Both the position numbers and the translations under genes were made by a program. Shown here piece by piece: positions 43,531-56,852 of a stretch of 64,000 nucleotides of DNA. Origin of the DNA: Xestospongia bergquistia. Lineage: Eukaryota > Porifera > Demospongiae > Haplosclerida > Petrosiidae. The stretch covers positions 3,857,501-3,921,500 of the forward strand of contig OZ014425.1 in the NCBI GenBank assembly GCA_963965975.1, written 5' to 3'. Each line of letters opens with the position of its first letter. Position 1 is the stretch's first letter. The notes below the pieces were generated by a model. The model searched no databases. It was not told the DNA's origin and saw only the letters and a program-made list of their open reading frames with translations.

Positions 43531-46500
43531 TTATTCTGAAGAGTTCTTTCTTGAAGATGTAATTAGGGTGACCTTGAACATGCTCTTAGCTTCAGGATCT
43601 TTGTATACAGCTATCATCTAATGTCCAAATGATGGTTTAAATCAAATGTATATAAATATAATTATTAAATACCTTTGGAACAAATACCAGGATAAGAACA
43701 TTTGTAGGAATGAGAATGAGACTGAGACATCCAACTATTGCTTGTGGGTTATAATATTTTGCCACCGTCAAAAAGAGTATAAAATTCAAAATTGTATTGA
43801 TAGTATTGATATATACAATAGCCATGACTGTTTTAGCATCATTTACCACTTTATTTTTGACCTTCAAACAGCTAAGAAGAGCAAGAATAACAGTACCAAT
43901 ATCCAATAGGAGACGAAATCCATATACTAATGTAAAATGAATAAGAGTATATTCAATCTTCAAGCTTGCAAAACCATATATAAAGTAAGTGGTGTTAACA
44001 CCCAATGCCTGAAAATGTAAAGAATGGTTGAATTCTTTTACTATAGGAATAATAATAAATTACATTTCTGTCTATGCCATGTTCACTGCTAGGGTATTGA
44101 AATCCTCTTGGACGTAATTGAGGATGACTCATGGTAACAACAAAAATGATGACATCAATTACAACCAACACAGAAACGTATGCAGCAATGTGCCAGTCAG
44201 TTATTACCTGCCAAAAGAAATCCAGATACATGTAAGTTCTTTACAATTATTTACCCTTTTCTTAGGAGAAGGATTATGAAATATGTAAAAGATACGAAAC
44301 ATTTTTCCTTGAATTGTGCCATCACAAAGAGAAACACTTACAGTAGTGAAATAGGTCATCTAACAAAGAGTAATACATTCTAAAGAGATTGCAAAATGAC
44401 ACTAACATTGTAGAATATTTCGTATAGTTTATGATGGTCCTCTCTGTTAGGAAATACTAAGAAATAGACATTGATGTAAAGCCAGTAGGAGCCGATGATG
44501 ATCAAATAGTTGAGCTTGGGACTAGAAAGTTTTAAAATTCTAGAGAACAAAACGTTAATGACAACTGCCTGTACAATCTTGAGATTAAAGTTGGAATATT
44601 GACTTTTCAAATTTAAAATTTTTAGTTTATCTTACTTCTTATTTTGGAAAAGGATATTAAAAATTAAACAAACTGTAGTGAAAGTTATGCCCAAAAAAGC
44701 AATAAAGTAAAAGATCACAGTGATAGCTGGATGAACGGTGACAAACTTAATATATCCTATGATTGTAAAGTTAGTAAAAAAAGTGTTGCTATTAAAATAA
44801 CCTGGTAGTATAGTTGAATTGTTAAGAAGATGAAAATTGTCTTCATCAATAATTGCAACTTTAGTATAATGTCCAAGGTCTATATGGTTGTTAATGTATG
44901 AATATCTATTACCATAAATACCTTTTTTGTATTGGTATACACTCAAAATTGATCCTGGACGTAACCCATCATCATTAAATCTTAAATGTCCCTATTATTA
45001 TGTTTGACCTTCCTGTAAATTGTGGATCAATATCTTGTAAGATACCTCAATTCCAGAAATATCCAGGTTCATCAATTCCTCATGTAACAGATTTCCAGTA
45101 AACAAAGATTCATTCCAAGCATTAGCAAGAGCCCATAGAGCTTCTAGAGAGTAAGCTGTGAATAAACTTTGTGGTTTTCTTGGTACTAGATTTGTTAAGT
45201 TAGTAATAGCCTATGTGAAAGGATGATTGGTTACTAAATATATATATGTGTATATATACCTCATCTGTTATATTGTTCTCTGGAGGCTCAAGTTGTACAG
45301 CCAATGTATTACTAAGTATTGTCCTCAACTGATCTTCATTACATACAGCTGTGATGTTATCATTAAATCCATACCAATAAGGTAGAATAAACATAGACTC
45401 AGGATAACCTAATCCTTGGGAATATGCCTATTATAATAACATGAACATGTACATTATGATAGTTTTGGGAAATTAACCCCAGAATTATTCTGTTTCAATG
45501 TTTACTCTCACCTTACAAAGAATGTCTTTTGAGTTTTGAATTGTTGTGATAAGAATGTAAACAACAATGTTGTTGTTCTTAATTATGTGATAAATGTATT
45601 AAATATTAAAATGGATATAAACATATAGACAAATAAAATGTACAATTACTTACAAATTGTTCCTTTATTTTCACATTGTCTCCCTCTACATATGTGTAGA
45701 TATTTGACACAGTAATTCCACAAGATTCAATATTTTGTTTCATCATTTCTGAGATCTTAAAATAAATAATATAATAATGATAGCTGCTTTACATAGCTTT
45801 CTTATACAATAAATTGTCTATAATATAAATAACCTTTAGTTCTACTTATCCATCTGTAATGATACTGACTTTTTGTTCATCCATCCATCTATCTTTCATC
45901 CATTCAAGCTCAACGTGTACCTTTAATAAATCTGATTGTGTAACAATTCCCACTTGATTCCAATTAAATGTCCTCAATAATACACACATATAACTTCCAA
46001 CACCAGTCAATGATGGATAGACATTAATTATGTGATTAACAGAAACATTAGCAAATGGAGTGTATGCAATCTGTGGATAATGTCATCATTATATATAATG
46101 TAACCTATTACATTAGTTTAACTTACATGAACATTTGAAGAATTCTGTTCAATAGCAGACTGAACAAGTATTTTAGAGATATTATGACAAGCACCATCAA
46201 GTAAAATGTCAGTTTTATTTAATATTTCTATCCAAAAACTCATATTCTCTGCTAAACATTCACTCTATAACAAGAAGTAGTATATAAAAATGTAGCTAAT
46301 TATAAGAAATCATTGACATAAATACATTTTTTTAAAATGCTTTAAAATACTCCACAATTGCTACCTTGTTGGGAACCAAGGATTGAACTGTAAATTTGTT
46401 GTTGGTAGCTAAATAATTCTTATTCAACCACTCCACTCCCTTTTTGACTACTTCATGTGGTTCAGCTGTCACATAGTCAATAGAATAAACATGTAAAATA

Positions 46501-46592
46501 TTGACTTTAGAGCTAGAGAACTCTGACACAGCAAAAATAAAGAAATTAACAAGGAGAATTTCACACAATTGCAGCATAATGCTAGTTTGCAT
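43531..46592 (-). CDS. GABA-B-like class C G-protein-coupled receptor, copy 2
   Basis: Same layout as copy 1: signal peptide and first exon 46592-46365, ligand-binding exons down to about 45000, the membrane part 44950-43640, and a last exon ending with TAA 43533-43531. The first 86 residues differ from copy 1 at only a few positions (NKNYLATN against NKIFLATN). The membrane segments differ much more, for example GVNTTYFIYGFASLKIEYTL against GVNTTYFVYRFSSASLEYTI, and LFLTVAKYYNPQAIVG against LLPTIGRLGYYNAGTILG. Splice sites and frame look intact in the exons I followed. It probably encodes a functional paralogue with altered coupling or trafficking; that is inference. Confidence 0.82.
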
Positions 46593-48730
46593 AAAATGAA
46601 TTAATACATGAATGGCAGAGTTTAAGTAGGTTCTATTTGATGGAATTTAATATTATGATGATGGATTGATGTGAAAAATAAACTGATAGATATTTGACGT
46701 TGTGTACTAATTGCATATAATGAATAGTTTGATGTTTGAGTGCATACAGTCCTGATTGTTTATTCTACAATTGTGATGTCATGATTACATCATTGTGGAA
46801 TACTTATTTATGGAAGAACTATAATCTGACCAATTCCAAAGATAATAATTAAATTGATTATAGAAAAAATTATAGTCAAAATAAATGGAAACCAGGACCT
46901 AACAATAGCAATTCTGATTATTAAGTTAGAATACAAAAATTAATGGTTATATGTAAATCATTTACCTTTTTAAACAGGGTTGATTGCAATATATATTCAT
47001 GAGTACTATAAAGCTAACAGATTATTCAGCAGTATATGCTTAATTGACTTTAGTCCAAGTTACATTTAGTCCATGGAAGGAGAAGTTAACTGAATGAATT
47101 AACATAGAAATGAATGAATTGATTAAGGAAAACCTTGAACAGTACCTGCTTTTGTACATCTGTCTGAACATTTCAGTTTAGCATATTGCCCAGTAAATTC
47201 ACATACAATAACTAAAATACTTAGTACTGGAAATAACTAACTACATGTATAACTACCAAAATTTACTTTTCTTGGAGCAAAACTAGCTAAAACTAACTAT
47301 AAATATTGCTCGAGGGCCAAAAACTACAATAACTAACTAAAAGTAATCATAAAGAGGCCAAAACTAACTAATATTAACTAAACATAAAACAAACAATAAA
47401 ACAACACTACAGTATGTACCTCAATGTTACTTATGTTATATGATTGTTGTCCCAAACATACTTTGGTTAAAACTTTTTTGATATTTCCTATTACCACCAC
47501 TTCACATATAGCCAACTTACATAACTTTAGTATACTTGGAAATACTTTAGGTACAACTTAAATGATTTCTAGTACAATTACATTCAATGGTTTCTTCCTC
47601 CACTTTTCCTTGTTAAGGATAATATACTTAACCTTTCCTTGTTAGAGGGAGGATGCTGTACAAGTGATGTCTTATATCTTAATAGAAGATCAAAGCTCCC
47701 AATAGCACTAGCAAGATGTATGCAATGTTTTGACTTACCATGTGTATATAAATATATATTCATATAACTCTCTACTTGTAGTGTTACTTAGTCTATTTCC
47801 TTGTCTAGATTCACATAAACAGATATCTTTTTAGTTATGAGTATTACTTATAAAATATGGAAAGAAATGCCTTAATGTGAGCATGATGTGATGTTAATTC
47901 CTTTTATGACTATTGCTATTAGCATTACATCTAATCAATGATGCATGCCATGGTCCTGTGTAGGAAATGTGTAGGAAACCCAATACATGTTATGCTATCA
48001 GTTACATTGTAAAGAAGACATGAAAATATCCTTGCTACAATTGTTTCTTCTTCTATCTTTCCTTATTATTTAATACTTCCTCTACATTTCCTTGCTAATT
48101 ATGAACAAGGAAAAGTGAAGTAAGAAGCTATTGACAAGGAAAGTAAAAAAGAGACAAACAAATAATATTTACTTATTATATACAGTTTGCAGAGTATAAC
48201 CATACAGTCAACCATTTGATGTTATAATTAAATTTGCTACTACTACAAATGGTTTGTTAAAATAGTATCTATCTCTACTCATGCATGGGTTCAATATTTG
48301 GTATAATTAAGTTAGAATACAATAATTAATGGTTATATGTAAATTGTTATCTTTTTAAATAAATTGATAATTGTAATGTTTGCTTCAGTTCATTTGTATA
48401 GTAAATTAATATATTTTTATTTTTAAATAAAAATGAACAGAAGTTAATAAATTTTAAAATAAATTATAAATAATAATAAATAATATTTTTAAAAACAAGT
48501 ATTGTAATGTAACTCAGCCTAATGCTTATCATAAATATTTGAAAGAGAAACCATCAATGTTGTATCCTTAATATATATATTAGTTGGAAGTGTATGATTT
48601 GTGATTTGGATATGATGTTAATGCATTAAAAATAAAATTAATCAAATATGTTATATTGATTTACAACACAGATGTACTGAACCAAATTTTACTATTATTA
48701 AACAACTGTAATTATTATTTAAGTCTCCTT
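46593..48730. other. Intergenic DNA, right end of unit 2 and flank
   Basis: 46593-47518 repeats the 5' flank of receptor copy 1. From 47520 onward the DNA holds no gene that I can see. Segments such as TTCCTTGTTAAGGATAATATAC (about 47610) and the block 48180-48450 recur further right as parts of the repeat families at 48731-55850. Confidence 0.7.
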
Positions 48731-51385
48731 AATACACTGCCAAAATTGTATTGATTGGTTGATTTAACCAATATAATATTATACTATGTTTGTACAGGTT
48801 GCATCTATAACCAAACTGTTTGATGCAAAAAAATATTGATCATATCACTGTAAGAATTGCTCAACCTGTGTGTTACATGATTTAGATTGCATATAAAAAA
48901 TTATCTTGTGAGATAATTATATACAGTTTGCAAAGTATAACCATACAGTCAACCATGTGATGTTATAATTAAGTTTGCTACTACTACAGATGGTTTGTTG
49001 AAATAGTATCTATCTCTTTCACATGGGTTCAATATTGAGTGATTAAGTTAGAATACAATAATTAATGGTTATATGTAAATTGTTATCTTTTTAATAAATT
49101 GATAATTGTAATGTTTGCTTCAGTTCATTTGTATAGTAAATTAATATAGTATAGTTGATTTTTATTTTTAAATAAAAATGAACAGAAGTTAAAGGTAATC
49201 AATCAATCAATAGACTAAACTGCTAACAAGTCATAAACATTACTGATTATATTCTCTCTCTAATATTATTGTACTAATTTCTACTAATACTACTAGTTCC
49301 AAATGATCTAGTACTACATTGTTTTGTGAATGCTCATTACAGAAAGCAAGTGCATCAACATCAGATCCAGATCATAAATCATGTACTTTCAAGGGTGCAA
49401 GATTTGAATAATTCTATTATTAATAAGAAAATCTCGAGGAAGAATGTTAGACTATTAGTTATATTGCATTAGTTGAAGATTATTTATTGCTATAAATTGG
49501 TTCTTCCTTGTTTTTCCTTGTTTATAATTAACATGGAAATGAAAATGAAGAAACCAGGAAAAGACAATATCTTATGCTGTTGGGACAACTTCAAGTGACA
49601 TGATTATGTACATGTTTTCACGTATAATTTGTTATGTATTTGAATGTTACTAATTGTTACTATTTTATGTGGTTGTTGTCCCAGACATATGACTTCCAGT
49701 ACTACTACATTCATGGGTTTCTTCCTCCATATTGTGAGACAATTATTTACAGTTTGCAGAGTATAACCATACAGTCAACCATGTGGTGTTATAATTAAAT
49801 TGCTACTACTACAGATGGTTTGTTGAAATAGTATCTATCTCTTTCACATGGGTTCAATATTGAGTGATTAAGTTAGAATACAATAATTAATGGTTATATG
49901 TAAATTGTTATCTTTTTAATAAATTGATAATTGTAATGTTTGCTTCAGTTCATTTGTATAGTAAATTAATATAATATAGTTGATTTTTATTTTTAAATAA
50001 AAATGAACAAAAGTTAAAGGTAATCAATCAATCAATAGACTAAACTGCTAACAAGTCATAAACATTACTGATTATATTCTATCTCTAATATTATTGTACT
50101 AATTTCTACTAATGCTACTAGTTCCAAATGATCTAGTACTATATTGCTTTGTGAATGCTCATTACAGAAAGCAAGTGCATCAATATCAGATCCAGATCAT
50201 AAATCATGCACTTTCAAGGGTATAAGAATGAATAATTCTATTATTAATAAGAAAATCTTAAGGAAGAATGTCAGACTATTAGTTGTATTGCATTAGTTGA
50301 AGATTATTTATTGCTATAAATTGGTTCTTCCTTGTTTTTCCTTGTTTATAATTAACATGGAAATGCAAATGAAGAAACCATATAATAAGGAAAAAACAAT
50401 ATCTTATGCTGTTGGGACAACTTCAAGTGACATGATTATATACATGTTTTCACGTATAATTTGTTATGTATTTGAATGTTACTAATTGTTACTATTTTAT
50501 GTGGTTGTTGTCCCAGACAAATGACTTCCAGTACTACTACATTCAGTGGTTTCTTCCTCCATTTTTCCTTGTTAAGGATAATATACTTAACCTTTCCTTG
50601 TTAGAGGAAACAAAGTAAGGATGCAGTACAAGTGATGTCTTATATCTTAATAGAAGATCAAAAGTCCTGATAGCACTAGCAAGATATATGTAACTTTTTG
50701 ACTCGTTATGTGTTACAGTGGTATATATGGATACTATTCGCTACTTACAGTGTTCATAGTGTTACTTAGTTTATTTTCTTGTCTATAGATTCACATCAAA
50801 CAGGTATCTTTTAGTTACGAGTATTATCAATAAAATATGTTAAGAAAGTGGCCTCAATCTAAGGTGACAATGATATGATGTCTATAACTATTGTTATTAG
50901 CATTACCTGGAGCCAATAATGATGCATGCCTGTCACCTCATTCGCTGTCAAAATTGATTGATTGATTTAACTGATTATAGAGGCTGTATTTAATCAATAT
51001 CTTTTTAATTAGTAATGTATACACATGGACACACACATATATACATATTTATATATTATGTTAAAGCCTACAGTTGCTACCACTTAATAAGGCACAATAT
51101 ATTAGACAGCAATATAGACTTCGAAGCAACAGATGTCCTACTTGTGTTTACTAAAGTGCTAACAAACTAAAATAAGAAAGATTAATATTATACATATAGA
51201 AGGTGGCTATTTTCTAACTAACTCTAATAATTAATGAATTACAAGTACATAAAACTGCTTGTCATGAGTTTATTATTAATAAGAATGTGTGATGTTTACT
51301 AGTTTAATATCTTGTCATGTATTATATACAACGAAAATAACCATGGATTGGTTAAATTAACCAATCAATTTTTACAGGGATATAG

Positions 51386-52000
51386 TTAACATCTCATTAC
51401 TAATTTGTCATGAATAATAAGCCTGAGTGTGAGGTCTGTGACTATGTTATTTATACCACACACGTATCCTTTTTTAAAAGTCATATACTGAAATACTCGA
51501 ACTATGCAATTACAAGTAATTAGTATTCCAAACAGTATACTTTCTATTGTACTTTGTTGGTGTGTGTGCAACCCAAGTAGCCATAAATTGACCAATCAAT
51601 ATTAACAGTGATATATGAGGAACACAAGGTACGTGATAGTATAAGGAATGTATTATACTCTGTATTGAGAATGACTGTAGTTTAGTGGAATTTCAATTAC
51701 GACAAGATGACATGTATAACATATACATACTACATCCTTAGAACCATACTTTGTGTTTCTTCCTATTGAACTCAATTAAGGGACTTACCAGTTCATAGAC
51801 ATATTTTTGAATAGCATTATGATCTCCAGTATCAATATTATCCAGATACAGTGAGCAATAGACATAATTCCACATGTTGTGATCATGTTAAATGTGAAAA
51901 TGGAACCCCTGTATGTAGCATGAGAATGAATTGATGAAGTTAGCATGTCTCTTTTAAAATCATGCTGACCTTTGCTTTTCAAACTGATGACTTAGAAGAT
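51386..52000 (-). other. Two short minus-strand open frames with hydrophobic segments (duplicated at 55126-55740)
   Basis: Frames of 65-69 codons at 51386-51595 and 51785-51982 recur almost unchanged at 55126-55335 and 55525-55722. Each contains one or two hydrophobic stretches (CGIMSIAHCIWIILILEII; ILFGILITCNCIV). The second frame runs into a donor-like TG|GTAAGT. No homology is recognised. The near-identity only reflects recent duplication, so coding status is unproven. Confidence 0.3.
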
Positions 52001-52990
52001 CACAAATGAAACAATCAAGTACACTTCTGATTGGTATTATCCTATGTATCATCAACATTTCCCTATGTATGCGAAACAGATCAAGTATATCATATCAGAG
52101 CCAGTCCCCTTATATTAATTCACTGCCAAAATTATATTGATTGATTGATTTAACCAATATAATATTATACTATTATTGTACAGGTCGCATCTATAACAAA
52201 ACTGCTTGATGCAAAGAAGTAAATATTGATCATATCACTGTAAGAATTGCTCCTGCAACCTGTATGTTACATGATTTAGATTGCATATAAAAAATTATCT
52301 TGTGAGATACAGTTTGCAGAGTATAACCATAAAGTCAACCGTATGATGTTATAATTAAGTTTGCTACTACTACAGATGGTTTGTTGAAATAGTATCTATC
52401 TCTTTCACATGGGTTCAATATTGGGTGATTAAAAAAAATACAATAATTGATGGTTATATGTAAGTTGTTATCTTTTAAGCAAATTGATAATTGTAATGTT
52501 TGCTTCATGCATCAGTTCATTTGTATAGTAAATTAATATAGTTTTATTTGTAAATAAAAATGAACAGAAGTTGAAGGTAATCAATCAATCAATAGACTAA
52601 GCTGCTAACAAGTCATAAACATTACTGATTATATTCTATCTCTAGTATTATTGTACTAATTTCTACTAATACTACTTTCAAATGATCTAGTACTATATTG
52701 TTTTGTGAATGCTCATTACAGAAAGCAAGTGCATCGGCATCAGATCCAGATCATAAATCATGTACTTTCAAGGGTGCAAGATTTGAATAATTCTTATATT
52801 AATAAGAAAATCTCAAGGAAGAATGTTAGACCATTAGTTATATTGCATTAGTTGAAGATTATTTATTGCTATAAATTGGTTCTTCCTTGTTTTTCCTTGT
52901 TTATAATTAACAAAGAAATGCAAATGAAGAAACCATATAATAAGGAAAAAATATCTTATGCTGTTGGGACAACTTCAAGTGACAGGATTA

Positions 52991-54176
52991 CACAGTAAAA
53001 AGTGATGGGTAGAAAATACCCAAACTTTTGGGTCAAAACACCTGCAACTCAGGTAACCCATGTCTTGGGTTAAAATAACCCAACGAAAATAATAGTTAAA
53101 GCAATTGTCAAATATTAATGTATTGGTGATTATAACCCACATCTATAGTTAAAGTAACATCTGACGTAAGTAGTTGAGGTAACTATTGCTGTCACTCTAA
53201 CTTCGTGCACTGTGGTTACTGTAACACTTAGTAGGTTTGATTCTAACATATGTTGCAGTTATCATAACTAACAAAATAGGTTGTTATAACTAATATTGTT
53301 AATGTAAATCATTGGTGGTGACATGCATCTTTTTTTGGTTTCATCATGTAATGTACTTTTTGATAGCCACACTGAAAAAAGCATGTTATCATTTTAACTA
53401 AGGTCTTCATTACTATATACAGTTACATCAATATGATGTAAGCCCAATTCAAAGTTGCTACATAGCCAATACTAGTGTAACTCAATAAGCATGAAGCGAA
53501 CTAGTTGCATCTACAACCACATTGCTTTTACTCCCACTTTGCTATAGTAGTCGAATCATGACTTCAATTGAAGCTATAAGTAGATACTAAGTTAGTCAAG
53601 TTGAAATAGTATCTACCTCCTCCTCATAATTCAGTTATTGGACATAAACTACAAAGAGTACTTTTGGCTTCTAGTTGAAATATTAAGTTAGACCAGTTTT
53701 TGGCTTTGTGGTAACTCAATATTGGGCTACATCAACTTGATGAGATTCTGGTAACAAGGACAACAGTTGAAATGACAAAATGCTATTTTAAGTGCATTAT
53801 TATGCCTATGTCATTTCTGTCTCTTCACACCAGTCATTAATATCTGATTTATTTGGTTATAATGTTTATCATGGTCATAAACTAACAGATGGTTTGACTT
53901 ATATTTCTCTAAAACAATATGTTATATAAACTAATATTGTTTTTTCTCCTTTTACTAATTTGTTTTAATAACTAGATTATATTGTTATTTTGATGTTAAA
54001 CTACCTAACCTAGTTATAGAAACAGTCAGTCAATGTGGTAACTTCAACCAACTTGGTTACATTAGCCCATTTTAGTTAAAGTTATCCAGGAGTGTCACTT
54101 CAATTACATGTAGGTTAATATAACCAATTTGTATTGTAACCATTGCAGGTAGTTTTAACTTTGTGTTTTTGTTGTG
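52991..54176. mobile_element. 1186-bp element with TA target duplication (Tc1/mariner-like MITE)
   Basis: The element begins CACAGTAAAAA and ends with the inverse of CACAACAAAAA. It is flanked by TA on both sides (52989-52990 and 54177-54178). Sister repeat copies at about 49603 and 50443 show the uninterrupted site (CATGATTATGTACATG type), so insertion happened after the array formed. Inside, about 53430-53490 is the inverse of 53690-53755, so the core could fold back. Its left arm has GGGTTA/AACCC motifs. No transposase frame is present. TA duplication fits Tc1/mariner-type mobilisation; other TA-targeting families are possible. Confidence 0.8.
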
Positions 54177-55745
54177 TATGTACATGTTTTCACGTATAAT
54201 TTGTTATGTATTTGAATGTTACTAATTGTTACTATTTTATGTGGTTGTTGTCCCAGACAAATGACTTCCAGTACTACTACATTCAGTGGTTTCTTCCTCC
54301 ATTTTTCCTTGTTAAGGATAATATACTTAACCTTTCCTTGTTAGAGGAAACAAAGTAAGGATGCAGTACAAGTGATGTCTTATGTCTTAATAGAAGATCA
54401 AAAGTCCTGATAGCACTAGCAAGATATATGTAACTTTTTGACTCGTTATGTATGACAGTGGTATATATGGATACTATTCGCTACTTACAGTGTTACTTAG
54501 TTTATTTTCTTGTCTATAGATTCACATCAAACAGGTATCTTTTAGTTACAAGATTATCAATAAAATATGTTAAGAAAGTGGCCTCAATCTAAGGTGACAA
54601 TGATATGATGTCTATAACTATTGTTATTAGCATTAACTGGAGCCAATAATGATGCATGATGTCACCTCATTCGCTGTCAAAATTGATTGATTGATTTAAC
54701 TGATTATAGAGGCTGTATTTAATTAATATCTTTGTAATTAGTAATGTATACACACAGACACACACATATATACATATTTATATATTATGTTAAAGCCTAC
54801 AGTTGCTACCACTTAATAAGGCACAATATATTAGACAGCAATATAGACTTCCCTTTCAAGAGGAAGCAACAGATGTCCTACTTGTGTTTACTAAAGTGCT
54901 AACAAACTAAAATAAGAAAGATTAATATTATACATATAGAAGGTGGCTATTTTCTAACTAACTCTAATAATTAATGAATACAAGTACATAAAACTGCTTG
55001 TCATGAGTTTATTATTAATAAGAATGTGTGATGTTTACTAGTTTAATATCTTGTCATGTATTATATACAACGAAAATAACCATGGATTGGTTAAATTAAC
55101 CAATCAATTTTTTACAGTGATATGGTTAACATCTCATTACTAATTTGTCATGAATAATAAGCCTGAGTGTGAGGTCTGTGACTATGTTATTTATACCACA
55201 CACATATCCTTTTTTAAAAGTCATATACTGAAATACTTGAACTATGCAATTACAAGTAATTAGTATTCCAAACAGTATACTTTCTATTGTACTTTGTTGG
55301 TGTGTGTGCAACCCAAGTAGCCATAAATTGACCAATCAATATTAACAGTGATATATGAGGAACACAAGGTACGTGATAGTATAAGGAATGTATTATACTC
55401 TGTATTGAGAATGACTGTAGTTTAGTGGAATTTCAATTACGACAAGATGACATGTATAACATATACATACTACATCCTTAGAACCATACTTTGTGTTTCT
55501 TCCTATTGAACTCAATTAAGGGACTTACCAGTTCATAGACATATTTTTGAATAGCATTATGATCTCCAGTATCAATATTATCCAGATACAGTGAGCAATA
55601 GACATAATTCCACATGTTGTGATCATGTTAAATGTGAAAATGGAACCCCTGTATGTAGCATGAGAATGAATTGATGAAGTTAGCATGTCTCTTTTAAAAT
55701 CATGCTGACCTTTGCTTTTCAAACTGATGACTTAGAAGATCACAA

Positions 55746-55994
55746 ATGAAACAATCAAGTACATTTCTGATTGGTATTATCCTATGTATCATCAACATTT
55801 CCCTATGTATGCGAAACAGATCAAGTATATCATATCAGAGCCAGTCTTGTAAAGTGACCTGTACACCAGCTGTGATTACTTTGTTACTGTGCTATGTGAT
55901 ATATGTATCATGCATCATATACTACTCATTCCTAACACTTTGTATAATTGCATTTTATATTGTAGGGCCAGAGATGATTAGGAAAATGGTTTAG
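55746..55994 (+). other. Small ORF with leader and hydrophobic segment (unproven)
   Basis: 82 codons starting MKQSSTFLIGIILCIINISLC (a leader-like start), then a Cys pair and a second hydrophobic stretch. The start is duplicated at 52007, where the frame is cut at the unit junction. It has no known family and no introns. It may be chance. Confidence 0.25.
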
Positions 55995-56852
55995 TACTCT
56001 AATGTGTGTCATGAAAACACATTAGTACCATGCAGATATGTTTACCCAACCAATCCTAGCCTTATATCACCTATGAGCCAGCTGCATGCAGCTATGATTA
56101 CTTTGTTACTATATATGTGATATGTGTGTCATGCATCATATTACTCACTTAATACAAGTATTGTAGGGCTGCATGGAGAGGTTGAGAGTGCAGCACTTTT
56201 AGAAATTAATAGTATCTTTGAACTTATCCCAAAAGTTTTGTACATTATAGTTCATAAGCTCTTCAATCAATGTGCAGTCCTGTAGTATCTTCCTCTTCAA
56301 ACAGACAACAAGCCTCTTCTTAAGCCTCTTCTGGTACTCTTTTTTCAATCAATAAATAATTAAGACATCAATAACATAATGTAGTTATAAATCAGATGCT
56401 AGAAGTGGACGTGGAACTTGATATCAATGGTGATTAGATAAGCAAATTCTAGCTCTTACTGCAATTAATGAATAACTATGAGTGTTCAATTAACATAAAC
56501 TGTACTGTGAACACATAACACATGCAAGATAGTATATTAGTAACACGACCTTATTGTGCACTTTAAACTTCCTGCTGGAATATATATACATGTTATTAAG
56601 TGCCTCATTTATTAGTATATAACTATAGGTCTATACTTCTTTTAATACAGTATACACTGCATGCATATACCTTTTTATTACTGGTTTATTTAAGTGGCTA
56701 TTCCATTTTTTGTTTTAGTGTAAGACTTTTTGAGCAATAATTTATAATTATATAACTATAATATTAAATTCTTGCATGGATTCTTTCCCGTTGCTATAAA
56801 ATTAAAGGTGAGAGGCTCAGGAACTATAGCATACTCGTTGTTCGTTTCGAGA
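55851..56852. other. Intergenic DNA with a local degenerate duplication
   Basis: 55868-55990 partly recurs at 56075-56170: ATTACTTTGTTACT, CATGCATCATAT and TATTGTAGGGC occur in the same order. No exon was found before the IP3 receptor start codon. The promoter of that gene presumably lies in the last few hundred bases. Confidence 0.6.

Larger units (their letters stand above)
34682..47518. repeat. Tandem duplication of about 6.4 kb (two units)
   Basis: Unit 1 is about 34682-41166 and unit 2 about 41167-47518. The unit start (CTCTAACCACTTTGGACACC) recurs at 41178. The sequence before the junction (ACCACTTCACATGCAGCCAACTT, about 41148-41170) recurs at the end of unit 2 (about 47500). Each unit contains the 5' part of the focadhesin gene plus one GABA-B-like receptor gene, all on the minus strand. 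Much of the paired sequence looks very similar by eye, except the receptor membrane half. Confidence 0.9.
48731..55850. repeat. Tandem array of a gene-poor ~2.5-3.4-kb repeat
   Basis: Two large units lie head to tail: about 48731-52100 and 52101-55850. Both begin with CACTGCCAAAAT..TATTGATTG and end within the same ORF start near 52007/55746. An inner ~0.8-kb block (CAGTTTGCAGAGTATAACCATA to the GTTGTTGTCCCAGACA zone) occurs at about 48915-49690, 49750-50520 and 52312-52988, the last continuing at 54177-54260. A partial copy lies at 48183-48450. The second half (51000-52100 against 54745-55850) differs only at scattered positions. No known coding domain is seen. Confidence 0.85.
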
